NCBI RefSeq assembly: GCF_019449565.1
Contig: NZ_JAGRPM010000083.1
Location: 1-64,000, forward strand
DNA: 64,000 nucleotides
DNA from: Rhodoblastus sp.
GTDB lineage: Bacteria; Pseudomonadota; Alphaproteobacteria; Rhizobiales; Beijerinckiaceae
Direction of reading: 5' to 3'
The number at the start of each line of letters is the position of its first letter. The stretch's first letter is position 1. A program made the position numbers and the translations under genes. Of this stretch, positions 1 to 8,008 are shown one piece after another. The notes beneath the pieces were generated by a model. It saw only the letters and a list, made by a program, of their open reading frames with translations. It made no database searches and was not told the origin of the DNA.

Positions 1-128
1 CAGCGCCGCAACCGCAAAAGGACGAAAGGAGAAAGCCAATGCCTTGACCAAAACCTGACCGCAGGAACATAAAAAGGCGGGTCACTTCTCAGTGAAAATC
101 CCGGGTCAGTTCCAAACGGAAATCAACA
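1..128. mobile_element. Terminal segment of an IS21-like insertion sequence (continues past left edge)
   Basis: The interval carries two spaced copies of a GGGTCA-type motif (GGGTCACTTCTCAGTGAAAA at about 79-98 and CGGGTCAGTTCC at about 102-113). It ends, read on the minus strand, with TGTTGATTTCC. IS21-family ends characteristically begin with TG and contain several internal GGGTCA/TGACCC repeats. The hsdR reading frame next to it loses family similarity at exactly this point, which supports an insertion junction near position 128. No transposase frame can be assigned in the 128 bases visible. The family call is pattern recognition and the rest of the element lies outside the window. Confidence 0.6.
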
Positions 129-1083
129 CCGCGCTGCTGAAGTACTCAAGGATTTCGCGCCAAGCGGAATCCTCGGCAGCACTTCCACGATGGCATTCAT
201 CAACGACGATCAAATCAAAAAAGTCTCGCGAAACCGATCGGAAAATCTTTTCCGACTCATCCGGCCCCGTCAAAGCCTGATAGAGGGCAAGGTGAACCTC
301 ATAGGCGGGATCAATCCTACGGTTTTTCACTTTGGTCATGACCGTGCCGAATGGCTTGAAGTCATTGACAAGCGTCTGGTCCACAAGGATGTTTCGATCA
401 GCCAGGAAGAGGATGCGCTTGGCTTCTCCCGCTTTCCAGAGCCGCCATATAATCTGAAATGTCGTGTAGGTTTTGCCCGTGCCGGTCGCCATCACGAGCA
501 GGACCCGTTTCCGGCCTTTCGCAATGGCTTCGACAGTTCGATTGATAGCCTCTACTTGATAATAGCGAGGCTCTTTGCCATCGGAATCAATGTGGTATGG
601 CTGTTCGACGAGTGCGGTCTCCTGATCCTCAATCTTATAGAATGTTTTGTATCGACCCCACAGCTCCGCAGGCGACGGAAACTGATCGAGGGGGTGCTCA
701 GTTTCAATGTCCTGACCAGGCGCTGCGGCCTTGTTGTGTGACGCGAAGCCGTCACCGTTTGAGCTGAAAGCGCATGGCACCTGCAGAATCTCCGCATACC
801 CGAGGGCTTGCTGCAGACCGTGTGCGATTGAAAAATTGTTGTCCTTGGCCTCGACTACCGCCACAGGCAACGATGGTTTCCAGGAGAGAACGTAATCAGC
901 GAATTTCTTCTTCTTTTTGTTCCTAGAGGACATGTTTCCACGGACGATGACCGGCCCAGGCGTCAACGTCACTTCTCGCCGGATTTGCGTGACGGGGTCC
1001 CATTTCGCTGCCTTTATGGCAGGCGTAATAAAAAGGTCACAGATGTCGGACTCGCTTAGCTTAAGCTTGTCTTTCTTGTCCAC
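106..1083 (-). pseudogene. hsdR: Type I restriction enzyme R subunit (HsdR), 3'-truncated by insertion
   Basis: This is the N-terminal third of a type I restriction endonuclease R subunit, the ATP-dependent translocase/nuclease of an HsdRMS complex. Residues 60-82 hold the PD-(D/E)xK nuclease (D63, E78, K80). Residues 199-205 are the Walker A motif (ATGTGKT), and 295-298 are the DECH box followed by HRG. Similarity stops at about residue 319, where the family would continue into the helicase TATP motif; the last codons (ISVWN, stop) come from the IS21-like end. Full HsdR proteins are roughly 800-1100 residues, so motor motifs III-VI and the C-terminal domain are missing. The GTG start at 1083 matches the family N-terminus (ESDICDLFITPAI). 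No hsdM or hsdS is visible. Restriction activity is expected to be lost. Confidence 0.85.
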
Positions 1084-1421
1084 GCGGGCACACCCTAAAA
1101 ATAGCGTCAGAAATTTTACTGCAATTTCGAATCACGGAAGTCACCTAACATCAGCGTAACAGCGTGATATGCGAGGCTTCAACTGCACCGTAAAAAGACA
1201 CCGATGGTCAGGCGCACCGAATCGCGGAGATCGGTTCGATAATTTTGCGGAGACGGTCCTCTCGAAGGAAGCTCAGGCGTTGGTTGATAGGGCGAACGCC
1301 ATGCCCATCACGAACCCGAAAATGCGAGCAGCTCGGACGTAATCTTTCAACACGGAATTTTACCCAACCAAAATTTTGGTCAAAGGTGTGCTCAAATTCC
1401 GCAATCCCTATACCCCATGCG
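1084..1421. other. Intergenic region between hsdR remnant and recA regulatory region
   Basis: No credible gene is seen on either strand. Short open frames here have no recognisable motif and only a poor ribosome-binding context. It must contain the promoter of the divergent hsdR remnant, but no convincing -35/-10 pair stands out. Confidence 0.5.
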
Positions 1422-1436
1422 GAACAAAAAAAGAAC
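1422..1436. promoter_or_regulatory. LexA (SOS) box upstream of recA
   Basis: The sequence is GAAC, seven A residues, GAAC: an exact GAAC-N7-GAAC direct repeat (GTTC-N7-GTTC on the other strand). That is the LexA-binding consensus known for alphaproteobacteria. It lies 86 bases before the recA start. A weaker partial copy (GAAC-N7-GTAC) follows at 1447-1461. Confidence 0.8.
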
Positions 1437-1464
1437 TTGCGAGACGGAACAAATCGCGTACATT
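1437..1464 (+). promoter_or_regulatory. Probable recA promoter
   Basis: TTGCGA at 1437-1442 and TACATT at 1459-1464, 16 bases apart, form a sigma70-like pair directly abutting the LexA box. Repressor binding there would occlude the -35 element. This is motif reading only. Confidence 0.45.
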
Positions 1465-1521
1465 TAAGCCATACAAGTTCATTGCATCTTCGCCGCCAGG
1501 CGTGCCAAAAGGATAGAGCCC

Positions 1522-2598
1522 ATGTCGCAAGCGAATCTCCGCCTCGTGGAAGGAACCTCCGTGGACAAGACCAAGGCTCTCGACGCCGCCCTGGCCCAGA
1601 TTGAACGCGCCTTTGGCAAGGGTTCGATCATGCGGCTTGGCAAAAACCAGCCCGCGACCGAAATCGAAACCATTTCCACCGGTTCTCTTGGCCTCGATAT
1701 CGCCCTCGGAGTCGGCGGCTTGCCGAGGGGCCGCATCGTCGAAATCTACGGGCCGGAATCCTCGGGAAAAACGACACTCGCGCTGCACACAATCGCCGAG
1801 GCGCAGAAAAGCGGCGGCGTCTGCGCCTTCGTCGACGCGGAACATGCGCTCGATCCGGTTTATGCCCGCAAGCTTGGCGTCCATCTCGACGATCTGCTGA
1901 TTTCCCAGCCCGATACCGGCGAACAGGCGCTGGAGATCACGGACACGCTGGTCCGCTCCGGCTCCGTTGATGTTCTTGTCATTGATTCCGTCGCGGCTCT
2001 GGTGCCGCGCGCCGAAATCGAAGGCGAAATGGGCGAAGTCCAGCCTGGCTTGCAGGCTCGCTTGATGAGCCAGGCCCTGCGCAAGCTCACGGCCTCGATC
2101 TCCAAATCGAAGACCATGGTGATCTTCATCAACCAGATCCGCATGAAAATCGGCGTGATGTACGGCTCGCCGGAAACCACCACAGGCGGCAATGCGCTGA
2201 AATTCTACGCCTCGGTGCGGCTCGACATCCGCCGCATCGGCGCGATCAAGGACCGTGAGGAAGTCACCGGCAACCAAACCCGCGTCAAGGTCGTCAAGAA
2301 CAAGGTGGCGCCGCCTTTCAAACAGGTCGAGTTCGACATCATGTATGGCGAAGGCGTCTCGAAATTCGGCGAATTGGTCGATCTCGGCGTGAAAGCCGGC
2401 GTGGTCGAGAAATCCGGCGCATGGTTCTCCTTCGACAGCCAGCGCCTCGGCCAGGGCCGCGAAAACGCCAAGAGCTTCCTGAAAGCCAATCCCGAAACCG
2501 CGGCGCGTATCGAACAGACCATCCGGGAAAACGCCGGCCTGATCGCCGAGCGCATTCTCGAAAATATCGACCCCACCACTGAAGACAGCGACTCCTGA
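1522..2598 (+). CDS. recA: Recombinase RecA
   Basis: RecA is the ATP-dependent DNA strand-exchange protein and the co-protease that triggers LexA cleavage. The 358-residue product has the usual length. The N-terminal helix region (KALDAALAQIERAFGKGSIM) is typical of the family. Walker A is GPESSGKT at 77-84, and the Walker B aspartate (LVIDS) is at about 155. The DNA-binding loop L2 region contains FINQIRMKIGVMYGSPETTTGG. The C-terminus is acidic (TTEDSDS), as usual. The start follows GGATAGAGCCC and matches alphaproteobacterial RecA N-termini (MSQ.NLRLVE). The gene stands alone with a LexA box upstream; alaS follows 235 bases later under its own upstream region, an order common in alphaproteobacteria. 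Confidence 0.98.
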   Translation: MSQANLRLVEGTSVDKTKALDAALAQIERAFGKGSIMRLGKNQPATEIETISTGSLGLDIALGVGGLPRGRIVEIYGPESSGKTTLALHTIAEAQKSGGVCAFVDAEHALDPVYARKLGVHLDDLLISQPDTGEQALEITDTLVRSGSVDVLVIDSVAALVPRAEIEGEMGEVQPGLQARLMSQALRKLTASISKSKTMVIFINQIRMKIGVMYGSPETTTGGNALKFYASVRLDIRRIGAIKDREEVTGNQTRVKVVKNKVAPPFKQVEFDIMYGEGVSKFGELVDLGVKAGVVEKSGAWFSFDSQRLGQGRENAKSFLKANPETAARIEQTIRENAGLIAERILENIDPTTEDSDS

Positions 2599-2744
2599 CG
2601 CCGGCCTCACGTCCGCTTCGTCCCCAACAAGTGGTGAGCGGCAAAATATCGCGGACGGACCGCCTCGCCGCCGTCCTCCGCTCATGTCCGCGCGCTCGCC
2701 GGTTTAAGGATTATATGCCGACTACACTCGACAGGCCCTTGACC

Positions 2745-2756
2745 TATCTATAGATA
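2745..2756. promoter_or_regulatory. 12-bp perfect palindrome upstream of alaS
   Basis: TATCTATAGATA is a perfect palindrome in the recA-alaS spacer, immediately after a TTGACC hexamer (2739-2744). It may be an operator or simply part of the alaS promoter. No known regulator is assigned. Confidence 0.3.
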
Positions 2757-2833
2757 AGGCCGCCCGCCCCACAGCAGGACTGCGCGTGATTTCGGGGGCG
2801 CGAGCGAGGCCAAGCGGAGAGTCGAGAGCATCC

Positions 2834-5491
2834 ATGAGCGGCGTCAACGAAATCCGGTCCACTTTTCTCGATTATTTCGCCAAGAACGGTCATACCGCCG
2901 TCGAATCTTCTTCCTTGGTCCCGCGCAACGATCCGACATTGATGTTTACCAATGCCGGAATGGTACCGTTCAAAAATCTCTTCACGGGCGCCGAAAAGCG
3001 GGATTACACCCGCGCCGCCTCCGCACAGAAATGCGTCCGCGCCGGCGGCAAGCACAATGATCTCGACAACGTCGGCTATACCGCGCGACACCACACTTTT
3101 TTCGAAATGCTCGGAAATTTTTCCTTCGGCGATTATTTCAAGGAGCAGGCGATCGTCCTGGCCTGGAACCTGATCATCAAGGAATTCGGCCTTCCGAAGG
3201 ATCGGTTGCTCGTGACTGTCTATCACGACGACGACGAAGCTTTCGGCCTCTGGAAAAAAATTGCCGGCTTCTCCGACGACCGCATCATCCGCATCGCATC
3301 GAGCGACAACTTCTGGTCGATGGGCGAAACCGGCCCCTGCGGCCCTTGCTCCGAGATCTTCTACGATCAGGGCGAATCTCTTCGCGGAGGCCCGCCCGGC
3401 AGCCCGGATGAGGACGGCGACCGCTTCCTGGAGTTCTGGAACCTCGTTTTCATGCAATTCGAGCAGGTCGCGCCGGGCCAGCGGATTCCGTTGCCACGGC
3501 CGTCGATCGACACCGGCATGGGCCTTGAGCGCATCGCCGCCCTGATGCAGGGCGTCCATTCCAATTTCGAGATCGACCTGTTCCGCGCCCTCATCCGCGC
3601 CGTTGCGGACGCCACCGGCGTCGAACCGGACGGTCCGATGCAGGCCAGTCACCGCATCATCGCCGATCATTTGCGCGCGTCGGCTTTCCTGGTCGCGGAC
3701 GGCGTGCTGCCCGCCAACGAAGGCCGAGGCTATGTCCTGCGCCGCATCATGCGCCGCGCCATGCGCCACGCCCAGATGCTCGGCGCGCGCGACCCGCTGA
3801 TGTGGCGTCTCGTTCCCGCCCTGGTGCGGGAAATGGGCGCCGCCTATCCGGAATTGACCCGCGCCCAAGCGCTTATCGAGGAGACCCTCAAGCTTGAGGA
3901 AACTCGTTTTCGCACCACGCTGGCGCGCGGCCTCGCGATACTCGACGAGGAAACGCGCGACCTCATCGAGGGCCAGAGCCTGTCCGGCGATGTCGCCTTC
4001 AAGCTTTATGACACCTATGGCTTCCCGCTCGATCTGACGCAGGAGGCCCTGCGCGCCCGCAAGATCGGCGTGGACAAGACCGCTTTCGACGCCGCCATGG
4101 AGCGCCAGCGCGCCGAAGCGCGCAAGGCCTGGACAGGCTCCGGCGACGCTGCGACTGAAACCGTCTGGTTCGGGATCAAGGACAAGGTCGGAGCCACCGA
4201 CTTCCTCGGCTATGAGACCGAATCCGCCGAGGGCGTCGTCGTCGCCCTGGTGCGCGACGGCGTCGAACAGGAAGTGCTTAAGACCGGCGAAAAAGGCCTC
4301 GTCATCCTCAACCAGACGCCGTTCTACGCGGAGTCCGGCGGCCAGGTCGGCGATACAGGCGTCCTTCACGCCGGCGAGACCCGGCTTCGGGTCGAAAACA
4401 CCATCAAGAAGGTCGGCGATCTTTTCATTCACGAAGTCGTCGTGGAGCGTGGCGAGGTCAAGCGCGACATGGCGCTCCAGCTTGATGTCGATCATGAGCG
4501 CCGGAGCGCGATTCGCGCCAATCATTCCGCAACCCATCTCTTGCATGAGGCGCTGCGCGAAGTGCTTGGCGACCATGTCGCGCAAAAGGGCTCCCTCGTC
4601 GCAGCCGACCGCCTGCGCTTCGATTTCGCCCATCCGAAGCCTGTGACCGATCAGGAGCTGGCGGAAGTCGAGGATATCGCCAATCGCGTTATTTTGGAGA
4701 ATGCCGCCGTCTCGACGCGCCTGATGGAGGTCGATCAAGCGATCGAATCCGGCGCGAAAGCCCTTTTTGGCGAAAAATATGGCGACGAGGTCCGGGTCGT
4801 CGCCATGGGCGGCGGCGCGCGCCGCGCCTTCTCGGTCGAGCTTTGTGGCGGTGTCCATGTCTCCCGCACGGGCGATATCGGCCTGGTGTCGATCGTCGGC
4901 CGCAGCGCGGTCGCCGCTGGCGTCCAGCGCATCGAGGCCAAGACTGCGGCCTCCGCGCGCCGTCACCTGAACACCGAAGCGCGGGTCCTTCGCGACTTGT
5001 CCGGTTTGTTGCGCGCACCGGTCGAAGACGCGGCCGACCGCCTCGCCGCGCTGCTTGAAGAACGCAAGAAACTCGAGCGGGAACTGACCGAGGCGCGCAA
5101 AAAGCTCGCCATGGGCGGGGGCGGAGGAAACGCTGAAGAGCCGGTGCGTCAGGTCGCCGGCGTCAAGCTCTTCGCCCGCGCCATTTCCGGCGTCGAGATG
5201 AAAGATCTGAAATCGCTCGCGGACGAAGCGAAGCAGTCGATCGGCTCCGGCATCGTGGCCATCGTCGGCGTCGCCGAAGACGGCCGCGCAGGCGTCGTCG
5301 TCGCAGTGACGCCGGATCTGACGGCGAAATTCAACGCGGTCGACTTCGTGCGCCTCGCGTCGGAAAAACTTGGCGGCAAGGGCGGCGGCGGCCGCCCCGA
5401 CATGGCGCAGGCGGGCGGCCCCGACGGCGCCGCTGCGGATCAGGCGCTCGCGGCTATCGCCGATCTGCTGGAACAGCGCGCCGCGTCCTGA
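2834..5491 (+). CDS. alaS: Alanine--tRNA ligase
   Basis: AlaRS charges tRNA-Ala and edits mischarged Ser/Gly. The 885-residue protein has the usual length and order: a class II catalytic core (begins IRSTFLDYFAKNGH, then SSSLVPRNDPTLMFTNAGM), an editing domain with HxxxH (HSATH near residue 564) and the downstream CGGVH metal site near 670, a coiled segment, and a glycine-rich DHHA1 C-terminal domain (GGKGGGGRPDMAQAGG). An in-frame ATG lies 48 bases upstream. ATG 2834 was chosen because it follows GGAGAG and matches the family N-terminus (MSGVNEIR). No LexA site was seen upstream, so it is probably a single-gene unit. Confidence 0.97.
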   Translation: MSGVNEIRSTFLDYFAKNGHTAVESSSLVPRNDPTLMFTNAGMVPFKNLFTGAEKRDYTRAASAQKCVRAGGKHNDLDNVGYTARHHTFFEMLGNFSFGDYFKEQAIVLAWNLIIKEFGLPKDRLLVTVYHDDDEAFGLWKKIAGFSDDRIIRIASSDNFWSMGETGPCGPCSEIFYDQGESLRGGPPGSPDEDGDRFLEFWNLVFMQFEQVAPGQRIPLPRPSIDTGMGLERIAALMQGVHSNFEIDLFRALIRAVADATGVEPDGPMQASHRIIADHLRASAFLVADGVLPANEGRGYVLRRIMRRAMRHAQMLGARDPLMWRLVPALVREMGAAYPELTRAQALIEETLKLEETRFRTTLARGLAILDEETRDLIEGQSLSGDVAFKLYDTYGFPLDLTQEALRARKIGVDKTAFDAAMERQRAEARKAWTGSGDAATETVWFGIKDKVGATDFLGYETESAEGVVVALVRDGVEQEVLKTGEKGLVILNQTPFYAESGGQVGDTGVLHAGETRLRVENTIKKVGDLFIHEVVVERGEVKRDMALQLDVDHERRSAIRANHSATHLLHEALREVLGDHVAQKGSLVAADRLRFDFAHPKPVTDQELAEVEDIANRVILENAAVSTRLMEVDQAIESGAKALFGEKYGDEVRVVAMGGGARRAFSVELCGGVHVSRTGDIGLVSIVGRSAVAAGVQRIEAKTAASARRHLNTEARVLRDLSGLLRAPVEDAADRLAALLEERKKLERELTEARKKLAMGGGGGNAEEPVRQVAGVKLFARAISGVEMKDLKSLADEAKQSIGSGIVAIVGVAEDGRAGVVVAVTPDLTAKFNAVDFVRLASEKLGGKGGGGRPDMAQAGGPDGAAADQALAAIADLLEQRAAS

Positions 5492-5521
5492 ACAGCGCCA
5501 GCTCCGGCCAGCCTGCCTGGC

Positions 5522-6367
5522 TCAGCGATGTTCGCGGCGATGAAGGAACGCCAGCCGTTCGAACATGTGGATGTCCTGCTCGTTCTTGAGCAGGGCGCCA
5601 TGGAGCGGCGGGATCAATTTCGACGCGTCGCTTTCGCGCAATTGTTCCGGCGTGATGTCCTCGCTGAGCAGCAGCTTCAGCCAGTCCAGCAATTCCGAGG
5701 TCGAGGGCTTTTTCTTGAGGCCGGGAACCTCGCGCATCTGGAAGAACAGCCTCAGCGCCTCTTCGATCAGGCTTTTCTTCAAGTCCGGGAAATGGGCTGC
5801 GATGATCGCCTCCATCGTCGGCTTGTCCGGAAACTTGATGTAGTGGAAAAAACAGCGGCGCAGGAAAGCGTCGGGCAATTCCTTTTCGTTGTTCGATGTG
5901 ATGATGACGAGCGGCCGCTTTTTTGCCCGGATAGTCTCGCCTGTCTCGTAAACGTGGAACTCCATCCGATCGAGCTCCAGCAGCAGATCATTGGGAAATT
6001 CGATATCGGCCTTGTCGATTTCGTCGATCAGCAGCACCAGAGGTTCATCCGCGACGAATGCCTCCCAGAGCTTGCCGCGCTTGATGTAGTTACCGATCTC
6101 GCTGACGCGGGGGTCACCCAGCTGTGAATCGCGCAGGCGCGATACGGCGTCATATTCATAAAGACCTTGCTGCGCTTTGGTGGTCGATTTGATGTGCCAA
6201 GGCAGCAAACGCGCGAACGAAGCCCTCGCAACCTCTTCGGCGAGGACGGTCTTTCCCGTCCCCGGCTCGCCCTTCACAAGCAGCGGGCGCTCGAGGGTCA
6301 CGGCGGCGTTCACCGCGACCTGGAGATCCTTGGTCGCGACATAGGTTTTCGAACCAGTGAAACGCAT
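5522..6367 (-). CDS. MoxR-family AAA+ ATPase
   Basis: This AAA+ ATPase of the MoxR group (281 residues) probably acts as a chaperone that activates or assembles a target together with a VWA-domain partner. It shows Walker A GEPGTGKT, Walker B LVLLIDEIDKAD, and a sensor-1 stretch VIITSNNEKELPDAFLRRC with the arginine finger region. The ATG at 6367 is chosen over an upstream in-frame ATG (6433) because AAGAAAGG precedes it and the family begins MRFTGSKTYVAT. The natural partner, a CoxE-like VWA protein, is at 8009-9184 on the opposite strand, with a porin-like gene between them. The target is unknown; CO dehydrogenase maturation (CoxD/CoxE) is the best-known example, but no cox genes are present. 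Confidence 0.88.
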   Translation of the reverse strand: MRFTGSKTYVATKDLQVAVNAAVTLERPLLVKGEPGTGKTVLAEEVARASFARLLPWHIKSTTKAQQGLYEYDAVSRLRDSQLGDPRVSEIGNYIKRGKLWEAFVADEPLVLLIDEIDKADIEFPNDLLLELDRMEFHVYETGETIRAKKRPLVIITSNNEKELPDAFLRRCFFHYIKFPDKPTMEAIIAAHFPDLKKSLIEEALRLFFQMREVPGLKKKPSTSELLDWLKLLLSEDITPEQLRESDASKLIPPLHGALLKNEQDIHMFERLAFLHRREHR

Positions 6368-6829
6368 GCTTGTTCCGGGCCTTTCTTTGGCGAGCGCGCA
6401 AAACGGCGTATTTCTCGCAATGTGGCGCCGCAACAGGCAAGGGGCAAGCGTCGGACGACGGATCTCGCGAATCGAATATGGCGGCTTTGCGAGGGGAGGC
6501 GGAACGTCTTCGCAGCGCTGTGTAAAGCCATATTGCGCCGCAAAATCCTACCTTAGTCGGAAGTCGTTTGTTTTCTGTTGGTTAGGGAGCGCCCGGAAGC
6601 ATCCCAAAATGTGACATTTCTACAACTCACGGAATCCGATTGCGCCAAAAAGGCGGAAACGTGGCCGGTGTGGCGGCGCGGACCTTTCTTTCTTTTTTCA
6701 CCATCGACTATAGTAAAAGCCTCGGATGTCCCGTGTTGAATTATTGCGGCCAAGGCTGAATAGGCGCCACGGGACCGAAGTAAAGAGTTTGTTAACACTT
6801 GAACTGAAGCCCTCGGGAGGGGTATTCAA
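6368..6829. other. Divergent intergenic region between moxR-like ATPase and porin-like gene
   Basis: This 462-base region has no supported gene. It contains a 13-bp perfect palindrome (AAATGTGACATTT, 6607-6619) that could be an operator, and patches richer in A+T than the surroundings. It must hold two divergent promoters. A strong Shine-Dalgarno (GGGAGGGG) precedes the porin-like gene. Confidence 0.45.
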
Positions 6830-7777
6830 ATGAACATTAAGGCTAAACTTCTCGGCGCCGCGATGGGCGCTCTCGGCCTCTGCGGCCTGAGCTCCGCCGC
6901 CCTCGCCGGCTCGACCAACCCGCCCGGCGAGCGCGCCGGTCTCGATCTGGCGACCCCGCTGCCGGAAGGCATCTATTTCGTCAACATCACCGGCGTTGGC
7001 AACTGGCGCGACGCGGTGGCGGGTTCGGATTCGAACTTCTCCTATAACGTTCCGATCGTCGCCTGGTCGACCCCCTGGAACATCCTCGGCGGCCACATCC
7101 AGCTGCTCGTCGCCGCTCCGGAAATCCTCGCCGGCGAAAACTTTCGCGATCCGCTCGCCATCGGCGGCCGCAGCACCTTCTACGCCCAGACCATCTACAA
7201 CCCCTTCATCGCCGGCCAGATCGCCTGGAACTTCGGCAACGGGTTTAGCGCTTCGCTGTTGTCGGGCGCCTATATCGGCATTTCCAACGCCGGCACCTTC
7301 GACAACGCCTTCAATCACACCACCTTCCACGAGCAGTTGGCCTTGGCCTATCATGGCGGCGGCTGGAATGCGACCGCCAACCTGATGCTCGGCTTCCTGA
7401 CCGACCAGGGTTCTTGCTCCGCTTTCGGCATTGTCGCGAGCTGCCAGAACAACAACTATTTCAACTATGACCTCGGCCTGACCCACACCTTCGGCAAGTG
7501 GGAAGTCGGTATGGTGGGCTACGGCTCGTTCGACTTCGGCGGCTATGGCGCTGGCTTCAATAACTCCGGCATCTACCACCAGGCCTATGCCAACCAGTCC
7601 CAGTTCGCTCTCGGCGGCCTGATCGGCTACAACTTCGGCCCGGTGATCACCCAGTTCATCGTCTCGACCGACGTTTACACCCAGAACTACAACAACAAGC
7701 AGACCCAGTTCCTGGCTCACGTCATCGTCCCGCTGTGGAACCCGGAAGCCCCGAAGGCCGTCGTCGCCAAGTACTGA
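6830..7777 (+). CDS. Outer-membrane porin-like protein (phenol MetA-type transporter family)
   Basis: The 315-residue protein has a clear Sec signal peptide: a basic start (MNIKAK), hydrophobic core, and cleavage after ALA near residue 26. The rest is made of alternating amphipathic strands rich in Gly, Asn, Tyr and Phe (for example YNPFIAGQIAWNFGNGFSAS), ending in an aromatic-flanked strand, as expected of an outer-membrane beta barrel. The pattern resembles the transporter family related to meta-pathway phenol-degradation proteins (PF13557-like). Codon use is markedly biased to C-ending codons, the ribosome-binding site is strong (GGGAGGGG) and a strong terminator follows, so high expression is likely. 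The substrate cannot be read from the sequence. It lies between the MoxR and VWA genes but is probably its own transcription unit. Confidence 0.65.
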   Translation: MNIKAKLLGAAMGALGLCGLSSAALAGSTNPPGERAGLDLATPLPEGIYFVNITGVGNWRDAVAGSDSNFSYNVPIVAWSTPWNILGGHIQLLVAAPEILAGENFRDPLAIGGRSTFYAQTIYNPFIAGQIAWNFGNGFSASLLSGAYIGISNAGTFDNAFNHTTFHEQLALAYHGGGWNATANLMLGFLTDQGSCSAFGIVASCQNNNYFNYDLGLTHTFGKWEVGMVGYGSFDFGGYGAGFNNSGIYHQAYANQSQFALGGLIGYNFGPVITQFIVSTDVYTQNYNNKQTQFLAHVIVPLWNPEAPKAVVAKY

Positions 7778-7820
7778 TCTCCTGATCAGTCTGGCCGATC
7801 TTCGGAACGGAACGACAATC

Positions 7821-7853
7821 GCCGACGATGGTTCGCCATCGTCGGCTTTTTTT
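7821..7853 (+). terminator. Rho-independent terminator of the porin-like gene
   Basis: A perfect 11-bp stem GCCGACGATGG / CCATCGTCGGC with a TTCG tetraloop is followed by seven T residues. It is a textbook intrinsic terminator 43 bases after the stop codon. Confidence 0.93.
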
Positions 7854-8008
7854 ATGCAGCGCCCGCGCGCATAATTCCTTTTCCGGGCGCGCAGCTTTCC
7901 CCTGCCCCGTTCATCCTGTAGCTTCCATTCGCAGGCTCCGGTTCGACGCCCGCAAACGCGGCGAACGGGCCTATGAAAAATTCTGGATTTCCGGAAGGCC
8001 CGGGGCTC

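Noticed and set aside
1245..1604. 119-codon plus-strand frame ahead of recA
   Set aside because: It is Arg/Ser-rich, has no ribosome-binding site, and crosses the LexA box, promoter and recA start.
1408..2685. Long minus-strand open frame (425 codons) over recA
   Set aside because: It is the complementary shadow of recA; its translation is low-complexity and without family motifs, while the plus strand encodes a complete RecA.
2744..4966. 740-codon minus-strand frame over alaS
   Set aside because: It is a GC-rich antisense shadow with Ala/Asp/Gly-rich composition and no domain pattern.
6698..7720. 340-codon minus-strand frame over the porin-like gene
   Set aside because: It is antisense to a coherent signal-peptide-bearing beta-barrel gene; no leader or family pattern.
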